From Linyphia triangularis (taxonomy: Eukaryota; Arthropoda; Arachnida; Araneae; Linyphiidae): DNA of 64,000 nt. The notes below the pieces were generated by a model. That model saw nothing but the letters and a program-made list of their open reading frames with translations, did not search any database and was not told the origin of the DNA. A program made the translations under genes and the position numbers. The stretch spans positions 15,202,743 to 15,266,742 of the forward strand of contig OZ021727.1 in NCBI GenBank assembly GCA_963978545.1, written 5' to 3'. This document shows, piece by piece, positions 23,792 to 37,115 of the stretch (position 1 is the stretch's first letter; each line of letters starts with the position of its first letter).

Positions 23792-25609
23792 TTGACATGG
23801 ATCTCAGACTATCTTAAACATAGATTTATTAGAGTTAAGTTCAATCGAACCCTCTCTGATATTTACCAACTTAGCCAGGGTGTCCCACAGGGAACAGTCC
23901 TCAGCCCAACTCTCTTCACTTTATATATAGCCGGAATTGACAAAACAGTTTCCCCAGGAACTCATATCGGAATGTTTGCAGATGATATTGCTCTTTGGAG
24001 CTCCGGTAATGCCATAGATGTAATTGAATCGAAGCTCAATAGCTCTTTAGAAGCCATTTCCATGTTTGCAGATGAACATAAATTGAGCTTTAACCCCGTC
24101 AAATCTATTACCACTTTCTTTACTACAAATAAGCACCTCTATAACTACCAGCCATCCTTGTTCCTCAAAAACCAGAAACTCACCTACGAGAAACATCCAA
24201 AATATTTGGGTTTCATTCTTGATCCCGAATTTACTTGCAATAAACACATTGAATATATAGCCTTGAAAGCCAGGAAAAGATTAAATATTATTAAGCACAT
24301 TGCAGGTAGAGACTGGGGAGCGGACGCAACTACGCTCAGAACCTCCTATCAGGCACTTATTAGACCTATTCTAGAATATGGCGGCCCTATCTACTGCTGT
24401 GCTTCTGATACGAACTTGAACAAATTGGAAAGGATTCACTTGAGTGCTGCCCGCATAATCACAGGACTGAAACGTAGCTGTCCTTCAGAAATTGTCCTTT
24501 ACGAAGCGGATCTGCAACCACTCTCTCTCAGAAGGCAGGCAGGCTTGGTCAAATATTTCAATAAACTTTCTAGCTTAAACCAAGAAAATAAAACGGCCTA
24601 TTACTTAAATAACTGGACAAGCAATCAAAGACTTAAGAAACACAGTCCTTTCAGCCAAGTTAAATCACAGAAGTTAATGGCAGATAACGTAGAGCCCCAT
24701 TGTCTTAATACTAATTTGAACACTTACGATGGACTCTCCAATGTTGATTTTATTGATTGCCTTCCCACCACACTTAATAAGAATGAATGTTGTCCGGAAT
24801 TTCTTAGGCAATTGGCATTGGAAATTATTAATCAAATTCCTTCAATTGACATCAAAATCTATACAGATGGCAGCAAAATAGATATACAGGCAGGCAGTGG
24901 AATTTATATAGAAACGCCCGTAGAGAAACATTCTATTAAACAACGTAATCCAGATTTCTGCTCTGTCTTTCGAAGCGAATTAATAGCAATTGACCTGGGT
25001 TTAGAGAATATCTTTGGCGAGGTCAACTACGGAGACTTATGGATTCTATCCGATAGCCGAAGTTCCATTCAACACCTTAAAAACTGGGCCCTCGTGGGAG
25101 ACAAAACCAGTCTATCCATAATACGCAAAGTCAAGAGTATATCCCGACTGCACAAAGTGCACTTTCAGTGGATCCCGTCACATGTAGACATCCACGGAAA
25201 TGAATTGGCTGACACTCTTGCTAAGGAGGGACTAGAACACCCTGTCCTCTCTACTCAAGAACTCACATATCAAGAGTTATACTCAAAGAAAATAGCTCAA
25301 AATAAAGCGAAATGGCATATACCTCCATCTCACGAATGGTATAAAGCCAAAAAGCCAGGACACTTCCTATCTCTTCCTTGTGATAGGCACACCAATACCC
25401 GTCTGTCCCGACTTGCTAGTGGTCACCTTAAAGGCCTCACATATTCCGGGGGAAGCAAAAATGTTCCTCTTTGCCCTAAATGCCAAAAAGAACAGGCATC
25501 ACCTCAGCACATTTTGGACTGCCTTGGACTGGACTGGGAGGACATTTATAACTGTCCACAACTAGTGTCAGACTTCATTAATGTCAATGGCTTCACTGAT
25601 ATTGTCTGA
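23792..25609 (+). pseudogene. LINE RT palm/thumb, RNase H and CCHC C-terminus
   Basis: An open frame of 605 codons. Residues 28-42 carry SQGVPQGTVLSP (motif B), and 62-65 FADD is the RT catalytic pair. Thumb-like sequence follows (about 150-260). RNase H spans about 353-480 with all four carboxylates: D359 (YTDG), E396 (SEL), D421 (LSDS) and D474 (ELAD). A CCHC motif uses C561, C564, H573 and C577. The domain would have copied element RNA and removed the template. Because the first part of the RT is in another frame, this copy cannot make a complete enzyme. Confidence 0.88.
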
Positions 25610-25650
25610 CTTCGTCAGACAAAAGGGAGATTAGAAACAACAACAACAAC

Positions 25651-26100
25651 GTACGAAATTAAATTTGGAAATTGTGGGAAGCTCTCCTACAATATACCTA
25701 CTAATACCACACGTGGTATCAGCAGCCATTCAATGACTTCAGTCAGTTCCTGGTCTCCGAGAAACACGTTTGAAGATGAATGCGCATGCGCAACTGGCGA
25801 TTTCGAAGGGGGTGATCCGTACTATGGAAAATAAACGAACATTTTTGCATTTTTTCAAAAAAGGACGCTATTTTCAAAGAAAAAGAGCAGGGGAGGGGGG
25901 AGGAGTAACGCAGGCCTTCGAAAAACGGCTAGGATGAGCGCTGATTTTATAAAATAGGGGATTACTTTTAAAAATTTAACCATGATGTGCCGATGGAAGA
26001 ATTTGCGCATGAAGTGGTGGAATTCTGTGGGGATGAAATGGATTTTCAATAATTGTTTACGCAGATTTCACGCATTTAGGAGAACTCAGGCTGACAGCAA
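25651..26100. promoter_or_regulatory. Flank with NRF1-like and E-box palindromes
   Basis: Just after the LINE lie ATACCACACGTGGTAT (about 25705-25720, containing CACGTG) and TGCGCATGCGCA (about 25781-25792), which equals the NRF1 consensus palindrome. No TATA box or open frame follows. It may be a promoter fragment or a repeat. Confidence 0.25.
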
Positions 26101-28390
26101 AGAAAGAAATCATCCAATTCCTAAAGTTCACAAATGCCCTCAACCTTTATAAAATTTCTTTGAACAAAATTTATGATTGGGAATTTTGATCGATCTGGAA
26201 AAATATTGATCCTTAGAAACTGGTTTATTCTTGTGCAGGCTTTTATATTTTTTGTTGACTGGCATAAGAAATGATTTTGTTCAAATCGGAAATGGAAAAT
26301 CTTCGTATATTTTTTGGAACGCAGATATTTCAATTTTTAAGTTATATTCTATAGAGCATATATAACCACCAACACATCAGTAATCTAAAATGTAATATTG
26401 AATTATCTTTAAAAGAAATAAAAATATGGTTGGTTTGATAGAGTGGAAGACCGCAAAGGGCATATGGCATTGAAATTAAAGTCGTCAATCTTCAATTTTA
26501 ATACTATATGGGTAATACTGACCAAGATTTTTTTCATTGATTAGCTAACGTGAAATTGATGCAGGTTTCGATAATGAGATAACGGATCTTACATCATTAA
26601 ATTTGAATTAAGGCATTGTGAATAAAAAGTAAATTACTGTAAAGGTAATGAAATCCCCAATTGTTGCTTCAAGAACTTGCCATTTTGATAACTTTTACTA
26701 TGGGAAGTCAGAAAAACATACAGTTGCAAAAAAGTTCGCGATTATCAGGATTTATAAAATTCAGTGGTCCGACGAAACGTTATTGCATTGCTCTTAGTTG
26801 AGGGTTTGGCACTAAATTCCGATGCTGTGTTGAACACTTATCACGCGAAATGATTGCCAGTTTACGCTTACCAAGTATTCCCACATTTCGTCTCAAGTCA
26901 CATTGCTGTTACGATAAAGTTTGTTATCTAGAATTCTTATAGTTCTTTTCAATAACACTCTTTCAAGAACAGTACAAGAAAACTGTAGTTCTCATCTACC
27001 ACTCGAATGCTATACCCATCTCTTTTATTTCAACTACTACCACGTTAAAAACCACTAAACTTTTTCAACTTGATCATTACAATCAAGAAAACAACGGTAA
27101 AAACAACTACAGATGTCTACCACTTTATCTGAGCACTGAGCAGTGGTCTCAAACTAGTCAATAGTAATTTTTGTATCACTTTAGACAACTACTTATTGTA
27201 TTAATTTGAACGAAATAATTTGCAATTCTTTTTAAAAAAAAAAATACTGTACTTCCTATATTTAGCTAGGAATAATGATGTTTGTATAACTTAAAGATTT
27301 GCTTTGCGTGCCGGTAAAGAATATTTGAATTGTATCATGTATTTGATTTATGAGTTGTGGACGAAGCTTTAGCCACTTTACATATTGATCATCAATTTTC
27401 AGTATCAGTTGACTACTTCGTGAACTAGCCTATTAAAGTTGACCAGTAAAAAATGTCACACATAGTTTTCCATAAATAAACACAAGGTAGATAATAATTA
27501 TTGTTATTAAAATGTGTAATTTAACTTCGGCCCAGCCCATGGGGATCTCTTCAAAAATGGTCTGTCATATTGAAAAAAAAAGGAGTTGATTTATTGCATC
27601 ATTATACTTTCACTGCTCAATTGTACTTTTTTTATCGTAGTATTAAGTTGTCTAGAATACAAATAAATCAGGGAGTACCAAATTCGCGTTTTCTAAAAGG
27701 ATCTTAAGGATTTTGCATCAGTTGTTAATAGATATGTAATTTGTACTTTCATTTCGATTTTATCCAAGAGATTACTTATACCACTTAACAACCCAATTCA
27801 AATCATTGCATCAAATCATTATACATCTGAAAATACAAAACTGAATGTTCACCATAAACGGATATTTATTTTCCTCAGAAAATAACAATTGACTGTAGCA
27901 TTCCCATACATAAAGTTGAATAATGTGAAAATTCAGTTCTTTAAAGTCAATTTGAAATGTAATAAAGTCCACCAAGAAGTTTTTTAAAATATCAATAGTT
28001 CAAAACACTCACAATAGGTTTGTGTGTATTCTCCTCAGTTCTCTTTTCTTATGAATATCGATTATGATATTTCTTACATTGGACCCAAAAGAAAATAATT
28101 CCTATATTTGACCTGACATTGCAGTAAATTCACGATACAGATACGCATACATATCTCAAAAATAAAGCTAAGGCAGAAGTTGATTTCAGGAGTAAAACTA
28201 TAGAACAAGTTTTTTCATTTGTCAGTCAGCGCCACCTACATTTAACATTTTAAACTAAATATTTTTTTCTCCTAATAAAATTCCCTCCGGAGACCAGTAT
28301 TCGACATCAAACTACACTTAAAAATTCAGTAAATGAATTGGTACGTTTATCTTTTAAATGTAACAAAATCTAACGGTATAGTAAAGTAAA
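26101..28390. other. AT-rich DNA, no gene recognised
   Basis: Nothing with support, apart from a GCGCCACCTA word at about 28230. No exon of the CpG-rich block to the right could be identified. Confidence 0.45.
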
Positions 28391-28402
28391 CAATGTACTC
28401 AC

Positions 28403-28702
28403 GAGCTCTCATCCATCTTTATCCCTTTCAGCTTCGCATGTAGAAGAACGCACGTTTTCTGGTCAGCCGTATTGGCTGCACTCCGCCTGTTGAGCCGCAC
28501 TCCCGCCGGCAAGTCAGGTATGGAAAGCCGATTGGGTGACTTTCCCCCTGCCTTTCTCGCCGCCGCCACCTCCGCCTCCCCATATGGAGTCAGAGAATTC
28601 CGGGAGGACGGTAAAGGAGTGACGCACGGGGAGAGAGAGCGGCGACGGTGGTGCCGGCTTCCAGCCGCGCCCAGCATACTACTCCCTTATGCGGAGAACC
28701 AC
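28403..28702 (-). other. CpG-rich block, possible exon on the minus strand
   Basis: A sharply GC- and CpG-rich island in AT-rich DNA. On the minus strand it is bounded by an acceptor-like TCTTTTCCCAG (28703-28713) and a strong donor GTGAGTAC (28395-28402), giving a 300-bp exon-like interval. Frames at its 5' side contain stops. An ATG at 28675-28677 opens 92 codons (about 28399-28677), rich in R, S, P and A with no known motif; the last codons cross the donor. A later ATG (MDES) directly before the donor is an alternative start. It could be a first coding exon, or an untranslated exon under a CpG promoter. Confidence 0.35.
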
Positions 28703-28729
28703 CTGGGAAAAGATATGTATTGTTATTAA

Positions 28730-30428
28730 TTGATTAAAGTAGGCTTTATTATTTATTAATTTCAACTTTATTATTCATTATTAGTTATGACTTTATTATT
28801 TATGATTAAGGAGACTTGGTACACTTCAAACTTTTTTTTATTTTTTATTTAAGCCTTTAAAATTATAATTTTTACATACTTGGAAGTACTTATAAGTAAT
28901 TACTAAATTTTACTGAGCAGTTAATACTGTGATATAAATTTTCGAAATTTTAATTTTTTAAAAAAAATTCCTCAAATTTCAAATTCTAACTTTTGCATTT
29001 CTCAATATTTTTTTCCTGATTTCTTTAAAAAAAAATCCTAGTAATATATTCTAACTTTTTAAGCATCGGTTTTAAAATAAGTAAAATAGTTTTCGAGAAA
29101 AATGATAATTACTGCACCTGTAGGAAAAAAAAAAACGTTTAAAAATTGTATTTTTCAACATTTAACCTGGTAAAAAAAAGTTTATATTTTATTTCAAAAT
29201 CCATGCCTTTTTTTATTCAAAGAGATCTTTAGAATGGCACAAAAATAAATTTAAGTCATTTCATTCATATTTGCTGAAATTTTAGCATTTTGAATAAAGT
29301 GAGAATTTAAAAAATCATGATCTGAGAAAAATGCGTTTAAAACATCGAAGGAACTATTGCAGCAGTCCAAAATTTGTTTATAAAAAAAAAGAAAAAAAAT
29401 CATCTACAATAGCAGTTATAGGATCAACTCAAAAACTTGCCAGAATAAGGAAAAGGTTTCAAAGATTATAAACACGCAAAAAATAGAAAATTGTAATAAT
29501 GTTTTGTGAAAATAAGGGCTACCCTTAATTAAAATGTTATTTTCAATTTTAACTTAAGATATTATTAAATTATGCATTGTTACTAATTTTGGAATTGCTG
29601 TAAATTAGGCATTATTATTAATTTAGACATTACTTATTAATGATTGCATTATCATTTTTTTATTACTTCGTGAAGTAATATTTATTATTAATTTAGATAT
29701 TACTCTTAATTATAAATCTAGACGTTATTATTAAATTATGTATTATTGTTAAATTATACATGATTATTAATTGTTTAACCAGGCACCACTTTTAATATAA
29801 GCACTAATACAAGTTGTTTAACTAAGCAATATAATAAATTATTACATTAGATATCATAAAGGTACCATTATTAATTTAAACTTCTTACGTAATTATTAAC
29901 TTAGGCATCACTATTCATTGTTAATTTAGACATTATTATTAATTGTTAATGAGTCCAAACTGTACTGAAATAGGCAGTAAGATGCTTGTATTAATTTTAA
30001 TAACGAAGAACCGCCTTTTATGTGACAAATTCTGTCATATCAAATATTTTTCTGAAAATACTGTGGTAGTTAAGTATGTTCGCTTGCTTTATCTATCTAA
30101 GATAAACAAGTAAAAAAGAAGTCCAACAAAACGATTGAAAGTGGCCGATCGGAACTCTGTTACTCAATCAGTTTTATTGGTTTGAAATCATTAAAATAAT
30201 ATAACATTTAATCTCCTCAGTGTTCTAATATTCTCTAAATTTTCTAAATGTTTTATAATTTGTCTGAACAAGAAAAATAGATTACATGGATTTTACATTG
30301 GATTTTTACAGATACTATTAAATCATTCTAATGTATTTGTAATATTATTTAACACAAAAATTATGTAAAAATAAATGAATTATAGAATTGGAAGGTCAAT
30401 CATTCATAACTAATGACAGATTTGAAAG
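28730..30428. other. Very AT-rich DNA
   Basis: Many TTATTATTAATT-like words between about 28740 and 29960 look like a degenerate simple repeat. No gene. Confidence 0.5.
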
Positions 30429-32078
30429 GTAGAGAGCAGTAGCGGCTGGTGCAGGGGGCCAGGGGGGGCCTGGGCCCCCTCACTTTTTTGGTCGGTTCCC
30501 CCCACGATTTTTTTTTTACAATTTTTTTTTTTTTTTTTAATTTTTTATTATTTACTAGTTAATATACTGATTTATCTGAAGTTTTAATCTTGAAACTGAC
30601 CACTTTCACTCAACTAATAAATTTCCTTATGGATGAATATTTAAGTCGCCTGATTGAGCTTCTTTTCCTTTGCCCGTAGAAGAAACGGGATGGAAAAAAG
30701 ACGAAGGGGCGGGGGTGAGAGACTGACTTTCGCCACCTGCAATATCCTGCAAGTCTATACCCCTTGTGTGGTTCTCAAATTACAAAATTCCCGAGTTTCG
30801 TGTTTTGGCACTGTCTTCTGATCTATAGGATAAGGAGATCCCCGTCCGAAATAAAAGTTAATCTCATTAGATCAGAGACCCAATGTGAATGTTACGCATC
30901 GATATATTTTATTTTATTACTAGGCTCATAAAGTTTAATGATGTAAGTCATACTATAATTCGCTGCTGAAGGAATGAATTTGAAATGCCCAACTAAGATA
31001 TTTTTATGCTCATCTGTGACCGTTTGAAAAAATAAGTTGAATGAAAGTAACTAACTTATTTCGCACAAAAACTAGGATGGTCTCTCCTTGATGGTCGGTC
31101 TGTCTTGTGGAAAGAGAGAAGATCTCACTCAAAAGAAGAATACTTGTTGTTTCTAAAAACTGAAAGTGTTCCTCTGAAAGTAATTTCCAATGTAGCTCTA
31201 ACTGACTAGGCACATTTTTCTACAATCCTGGTCGGACGTATGACGAAAGAGTGAGCCAAATTTTTGCATCAGATATTATTGTTCAATCTTCCTCTTAATT
31301 AGAAGCCAATTTGTTATACAGTATTAGTGTGCGGATACCCCTTAAAATTTATTTACTATAAAAAAATCACGTACGTAAATAAATTACAAAAATAAAAGCC
31401 TAAACCATAACTAAAAAAAAAAAAAAACTTTAAATAATCGTACTATAGTACGATTGCAATTCTACAGAATATTGTAAGAACCCATAATTCCTATTAAAAC
31501 TCTAACAGCCTAACGCTATTAGAATGACTATATGAGGATAATCTTCTTGCCCTCTTCAAAAGATGTTAGTTTACCCAGACTGTGCTTGGGGGAACAAAAT
31601 GTCTCCTTTCTTCGATCGACCTTGAATTTGCAAAGAGATATGACAGAAAATTCTATAATGTGGCGAGGGCCACTCCTTCCCTTTCACGTGACATCCTGTT
31701 TTTTCCTTAGTTTTTTCGTCATACCATGGGTATGAATATCATATTACTAATACTCCTCTCCTGGTCCTGGGGGATCTGCAAGGAAATGGTCAATTCTTAC
31801 TTTTCTTACTTTAAAGTCAGGGATCAGGCATTTACCTTTAGTGTCTTCAACTTGTACGACTGCGAAAGAATTTATACCAATAAATAACTACGGTAAGTTT
31901 TTTTATTTTATTTTAAATTTTACTCTTTATTTAGTAAAATGTAAGAGTCAACAATTGGTTTTTGTTCAGATATTTACTTTTTGTTTTGAAAAATAACTGA
32001 GTATTTAAATTTCGTTCAAATGATCAGAAGTGTTGATTTGTCCTACGATACGTTGATTTGTCCAATGATATTTGATAT

Positions 32079-32531
32079 TGTTGCACACATTGTCTGTATA
32101 TAGTATGGATAGTGACGTATTATTTTAAAATTCTATTGTAATTTATTGTATCTTATTTCATTTATTAACAGTGATTATACAGGTTAGAAAAAGGTGGCAA
32201 CACTTAAAGAAATCGAGAAATTTCGAGATGTTTCTTTTCCGACGAATTGGCTGGAAATTTCGGGAATGTTCTCTCGCGACAAGTATAAATAAGACTGGAG
32301 ATCGGGAAAGTTTTCAGGTTGACTTCGGACTTCGATGAAAGCTGTTCGCTTTGTTTACTTATTGGAGTGAGCTTGTATAATCGCTGTATTCGAAGTTTTT
32401 TTTTTGTTGAAGCTTAAGAGTGATAACACTGTTGCCTTTGAATAAATTCTGTGAGTTTTCTGAAGTGAATAAATAGTAGTTTTTATCTTAAAAACTGTGC
32501 CATCATTGCCTCAGAGGAAAAATTCATAACA
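32079..32531 (+). mobile_element. Solo LTR inside hAT copy 1, 453 bp
   Basis: It starts TGTTGC, ends ATAACA, and is flanked by ATAT on both sides (32075-32078, 32532-32535). It has a TATA-like GTATAAATAAG (about 32283) and an AATAAA (about 32442), in the expected order for U3-R-U5. The second hAT copy has uninterrupted sequence here (near 39550-39575). The empty site reads straight across as ATTTGACATCGTATTC. A Gypsy/BEL-type element left only this LTR. Confidence 0.82.
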
Positions 32532-33363
32532 ATATAGTATACAATTATTAACGTAACTCCGGTACAATCAATAGATGAATTTCTATAACAACAGCAAAAT
32601 ATTTCCTTATCAAATCAAAATAAGTGGTTTGGCTAGAATTGGACAGAAACTACATTTATCCTTTTACAAGGTATTACAAATAAAAGAGAAGAGGATCTAA
32701 TTTTAGAAAAAATTCTGTAATAAATAAGTAGGTGTACAGCATTGAAAAAAATATCATACAGGATATTCGAAATTAAAAGTTAAAAGTTAGTTCCATACTT
32801 TTTAACTTCTTTTCAAAGTATTAAGAATCATGGTCAAAACGTTGTATTTTTAACGACTGCTATATCCGAACTCATTGACACCCGAAGCAATACAATCGAG
32901 TCACGCCGTGTTCTCTGTAATCTGTTTTCAAAGTTAGTAGACACATCAATAATTGTGACTGATATCTTTGTTTCGATTGTTGAGTTCCTCTGCAGATTTT
33001 CAGGATTTCTTCAAATTTAAAATACATATGCTGCGCATTTTCTCTTAAAAGATTTCTTGAAAAACGTTCTTTCCTCCCCGATAGGAGAACTAATATATTA
33101 GAGTCCAAATTTTGATTGAAGGATATTCCGTTGCAGTATAACTCTCCCTTAGCTCTTGTGCCCAAAAAATATACAGCGACATATATTGCTATTCAAAGAA
33201 TATCAAGTAGTTCAATTTTATTAACTCTATTATACAAAAATCAAAATTATTTTGCATGAATTAATAATTAAAATATCATTGACTGAAATATTAGTAGCAT
33301 TACTCATGACTTATTTTTTTTTTCGATTATTTTAAAACCTTATTTGTGGTTGTAAGCAAGCAA

Positions 33364-33365
<2 letters not shown>

Positions 33366-33437
<72 letters not shown>
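33366..33437. repeat. (TA)n microsatellite
   Basis: About 70 bp of uninterrupted TA, inside the right end of hAT copy 1. Confidence 0.97.
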
Positions 33438-33441
<4 letters not shown>

Positions 33442-33493
33442 TGGTATCGGGCCCCCTCACTTTCACTGCTCACGAGCCGCCACTGGTAGAGAG

Positions 33494-36400
33494 TGCTTAC
33501 AAGGAAATAAATCTCATTTCGGAACAACAAATTGATTGAAGCAAATGATTCAGATACGTTTTCGTTGGTGAAGTATTCATCTAAATTACTTCAAGGAAAT
33601 AGAAATACATGTTTCTAAACTATAAAAACGCTGTCTCCTTTTCTCTATCCGACTTTTTTTTTTTTTGCATAGCATATTGCTGCATTTCAAGCTACTAAGT
33701 CGTAAAATTTACACAATTTATTCTCTTTGGAATATAAGCGCAAACAATTTAATTTGCAAAATATGTGCTTTCATTATATAAATACGGCTTTATTAAATTC
33801 TAACTGACACAATATATGAAAGAATGGGTTATTTGAAGAAAAAAACTTTTCTGCTTCGAAACTATTTAAATGCACCACTAAAAACTACTTTTAACGTTCT
33901 TTTTCCATTATCCAATCACAATTTCCAGATCGTTTTCCAAGAATAACAATTGACTGTGATGCAGTCATGAACAAACTCTATTAACAAATATTTCATAGGA
34001 TAATGTATAAAAAGGACAGACAGAAATCCAGTTTTTCGAAATTAGCATTTTGTGAGAGAATGACGCCAAGAATGTATAATTACAACTTTTAATTCTATTA
34101 TTAAGATTCAACCAATGACGTTGTTACCGAAGAAAAATAAAATTTTGATGTTTCGATTTTTTTATGCTAAACCCAGAACATATAAAAATAAATTGCTAAA
34201 CTATCATTGAAACCAGAATATCTTAAAATAACTTTGGCAAATATGCATTAGATTAAAAAAAAGAGTTTATCTATAAATTGATGATTAAAAATTGATTTAT
34301 AATAATTTTATTTTTAGATATATTCTATACATAGTAGATTTTTACTTTTTATTTTAAAAGATATTGGTGTTTAGTTAAATACTAATTTAGCTAGGAAGTT
34401 TAATTAAAGTTAATCTACCATTTTTATAAACTTAACTTCGAAACTCATGTTTTGTGCCGCCATCTATGAGGAATCAATGAAAGGTTAAATAAAGGGGAAT
34501 AAGGAAAAAACATAGTTTTACAAATGGATCCAAAATATTCTACCTCTAACAAGTTGAGAAATAAATATTTTTCAATTTATAAACATAGACTTTGAAACTA
34601 AACATGTTTATTCCCTTCAATTTATGCTCTATAACTAAAAGGATATAAACTTTAAACATATATTCCCATATAGATATTCAGAATATCTAAAACAAAAATA
34701 ATAAATTAAGAAAAAATTCCCAATTAGCGTTATATAATAAAGAAAATCTCAATGATGGAGTCGTATAGAAAAAAGCATTTATAATATGCATAGTTTACAT
34801 TTTTAATATGAAGTATCTTCAGATAACTAAACAGGAAGATAATATAAATAAATAGCCCAAAACACTAAAAGTAAACATATAATTTAGTAAATGTAAGAGC
34901 TAAAAATTGCAATAACATTTTGAATACATTTTAATATAATTCATAACAATTACAAAAGTGTCTATTAAATTTGAAGCAATTATAGCTAATATGAACTATA
35001 TACTGAGTAAAAAATTGCAAACATATTTCAACTTTGCTCTTCATTTTTATCTCAGAATATTTAAAATATTGATTGTATTTTCTGATATTAGTTTACATAG
35101 AATACTCAAACTTTTCTTACGTATACTATTAGGACAGTTAAGAAGACAAATTGAGAATATACAAAATTTTACTTACATATATATTTTACTTGAACGAGGA
35201 TTGAAAAAAACATTGATATTTTGTCGTTATAGCATTGCTTTTTAATGTCCTGGTGTTTTAAATTATACGGCTTATAAGAATTGAGTCAAATATGAATACG
35301 AAATTTATCGACATGTTTTCATTCGCATTCGAAGAAACGATATTTACTAGATCATCACATTTTGTTGCTTTCTAAGCTCTTTTAACATTTACTACTTACA
35401 CTGATATATATATTTAAAAAAAAAAAAAAAAGCTGTAGTTTTGAAGATTTGGTTCCTTAAAAACATAGAAAAGGTGTCCTTTTCTTAGCAAAACTTTCTC
35501 GAGTGATCTGCAAATAAACTTAGAGCTTCAAAATAACTCATCTTATTTGAGGAGGTGTCATGCAAAAGCAAATAAGTCCGTTTTTAAAAAGTTGGAGAAA
35601 AAGTTAAAAACTGTAAAAAAATATTATTATTCATTTTTATCTAACATCAATAGTTGAAGAATCTTTTTTAGAGGAATATGGTTGGGATTTAGATATTTCA
35701 CAATAAAATACAGATTTTTTTTTTTTTTTTTTTTTTATTGTACTGGTTGGATATGTTTGTTTTTGCATAAAATATGTTGGTACATATTTTCTTTTGTACG
35801 GCCACTATATTCTGTTTTACTTTGTCATACCGGATACTTATTTGACTTATAAAAAAAATAGTATTTTTCATAATAGTGATGAACATTAAGGTATAAAAAA
35901 TAAAAAAGATACTTTTTATTTTTTAAGAATGATAATTCTCAATTCTCTCTATTTTGTTATCAAAGATTGTTTTATTAATAAGTTTAACTTATTTAATTTT
36001 ATTTCGAAACTCATGGTGAAACTAATGTTAAATTCGCTAATTACTCAATGAAATATAGAGTTTTTTATTTGTAACGTTACTCCAAAAGAACTGTTGCACG
36101 TTTTATACAATTTTAGTTGATTTCTGATCGGAATCCAAGTAAATTAGCTTAGACTTGTAGCGATTGAAATAGCGTTCTCTCTTCACCTTTTGATTTTTTC
36201 AAAATTTCTCGAGCAGAAACTTTTTTGTGTACTGATTTGTTACCATTGTATGATGTCCTCCTCTCATGCTTTTATTTTCCATTACCTTTTTAGATATATT
36301 GAGCGATCTTATTCATTTACTCTAGTTAGGCGCATAAAAATGAACATATAGGAATAACGTTTTTGTTGCTGTCGAAACTGCACGCTGTTGAAATAAAATG

Positions 36401-36675
36401 TTAAATCTAAATCTATGTGTTTTTGACTTAATTCTAAGCTTATTGACCCGAAGTTGACGCTTCGGTCTTCACTTTACGTTACTAAAACCACACATTTAAT
36501 GACTTAATCACATACTACATAAATAAAAAAAATACTAGTCTGACAACCAGAAGAGTAACAAGGATTGCTTTTACATTGTTTTTAATAAGAGGAAAAAAAT
36601 AAAAGTTTAAAGTTAATTACAACCGAAGAATTATGTCATGGATCTCTAAACAATGCTTGCAGGAGTAAATTAGTC
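33494..36675. other. AT-rich DNA, no gene
   Basis: Open frames here (for example 34958-35245) are rich in I, L, F and K, as expected from base composition. A CCGCCATCTATGAG word lies at about 34457. Poly(T) lies at 35716-35737. Confidence 0.5.
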
Positions 36676-36689
36676 AATTTTTATATCCT

Positions 36690-37115
36690 GTATATTATGA
36701 GTGTGTGTCGAGGGGAGCAGAATGTGTGGGCCTAATTAACCCCCTTGCTGTCATCCAATTGTACTGAAACTTGGCAAATAGGTTCGATGTCGATGACAAT
36801 GCATTCGATCAAATGTTGGGCCTGTTGCTGTCTCTAAATGGTTGCTTTTGCTAAATACTAATAAACCAACGTCATTCAAACTAGCATTGACCAGATCATT
36901 GTTAAAACTGTTTCCGGTTGCCAAATTTTTTTTAATAAATAAGCAAATTACTTCAATTAGAGTAAATAAATATTTGCATGACTTTCATTTTTAATAAATA
37001 AATTTTAAAACGTAGTTTGCAGCACATTTTCTGGTTGAAATTTTTTTGATATCGGCTCTATGTTAATGAATACAAAAACTGAACAATGCATATAAAGGAT
37101 TTCTTTTTAAAACTC
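36690..37115. repeat. Dispersed repeat family, copy 1 of 3
   Basis: It shares CTAATTAACCCCCTTGCTGT, AAACTTGGCAAATAG, GATGACAATG and, at its right side, GCATATAAAGGATTT with blocks at about 48600-48945 and 53985-54235. Class unknown; no ends were found. Confidence 0.45.

Larger units (their letters stand above)
23265..25650 (+). mobile_element. 5'-truncated non-LTR retrotransposon (LINE) with RNase H
   Basis: It begins inside the reverse transcriptase just before the SPGPDG motif and ends in a short (CAA)n tract at about 25635-25650, a tail type seen in I-like LINEs. The endonuclease and any ORF1 are absent. A clear target-site duplication was not found. RT plus RNase H plus a CCHC motif at the C-terminus place it with the RNase H-bearing I/R1/Jockey-like groups; a finer assignment is not possible here. 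Confidence 0.85.
30437..33485. mobile_element. Non-autonomous hAT element, copy 1
   Basis: Perfect 8-bp duplications GTAGAGAG flank it (30429-30436 and 33486-33493). The ends are CAGTAGCGGCTGGTGCAGGG and, inverted, GAGCCGCCACTG, with GGGCCCCCTCACTT inside each end. The interior matches 38902-41395 in several blocks (for example 31580-31740 with 39090-39250, and 32870-32920 with 40070-40120). No transposase frame was found. It carries a solo LTR (32079-32531) and a long (TA)n tract near the right end. Confidence 0.9.

Noticed and set aside
33327..33530. Minus-strand open frame with a long YIYIYI run
   Set aside because: It is produced by the (TA)n microsatellite inside the hAT element.
34958..35245. 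95-codon open frame rich in I, L, F and K
   Set aside because: Expected by chance in AT-rich DNA; no homology pattern.
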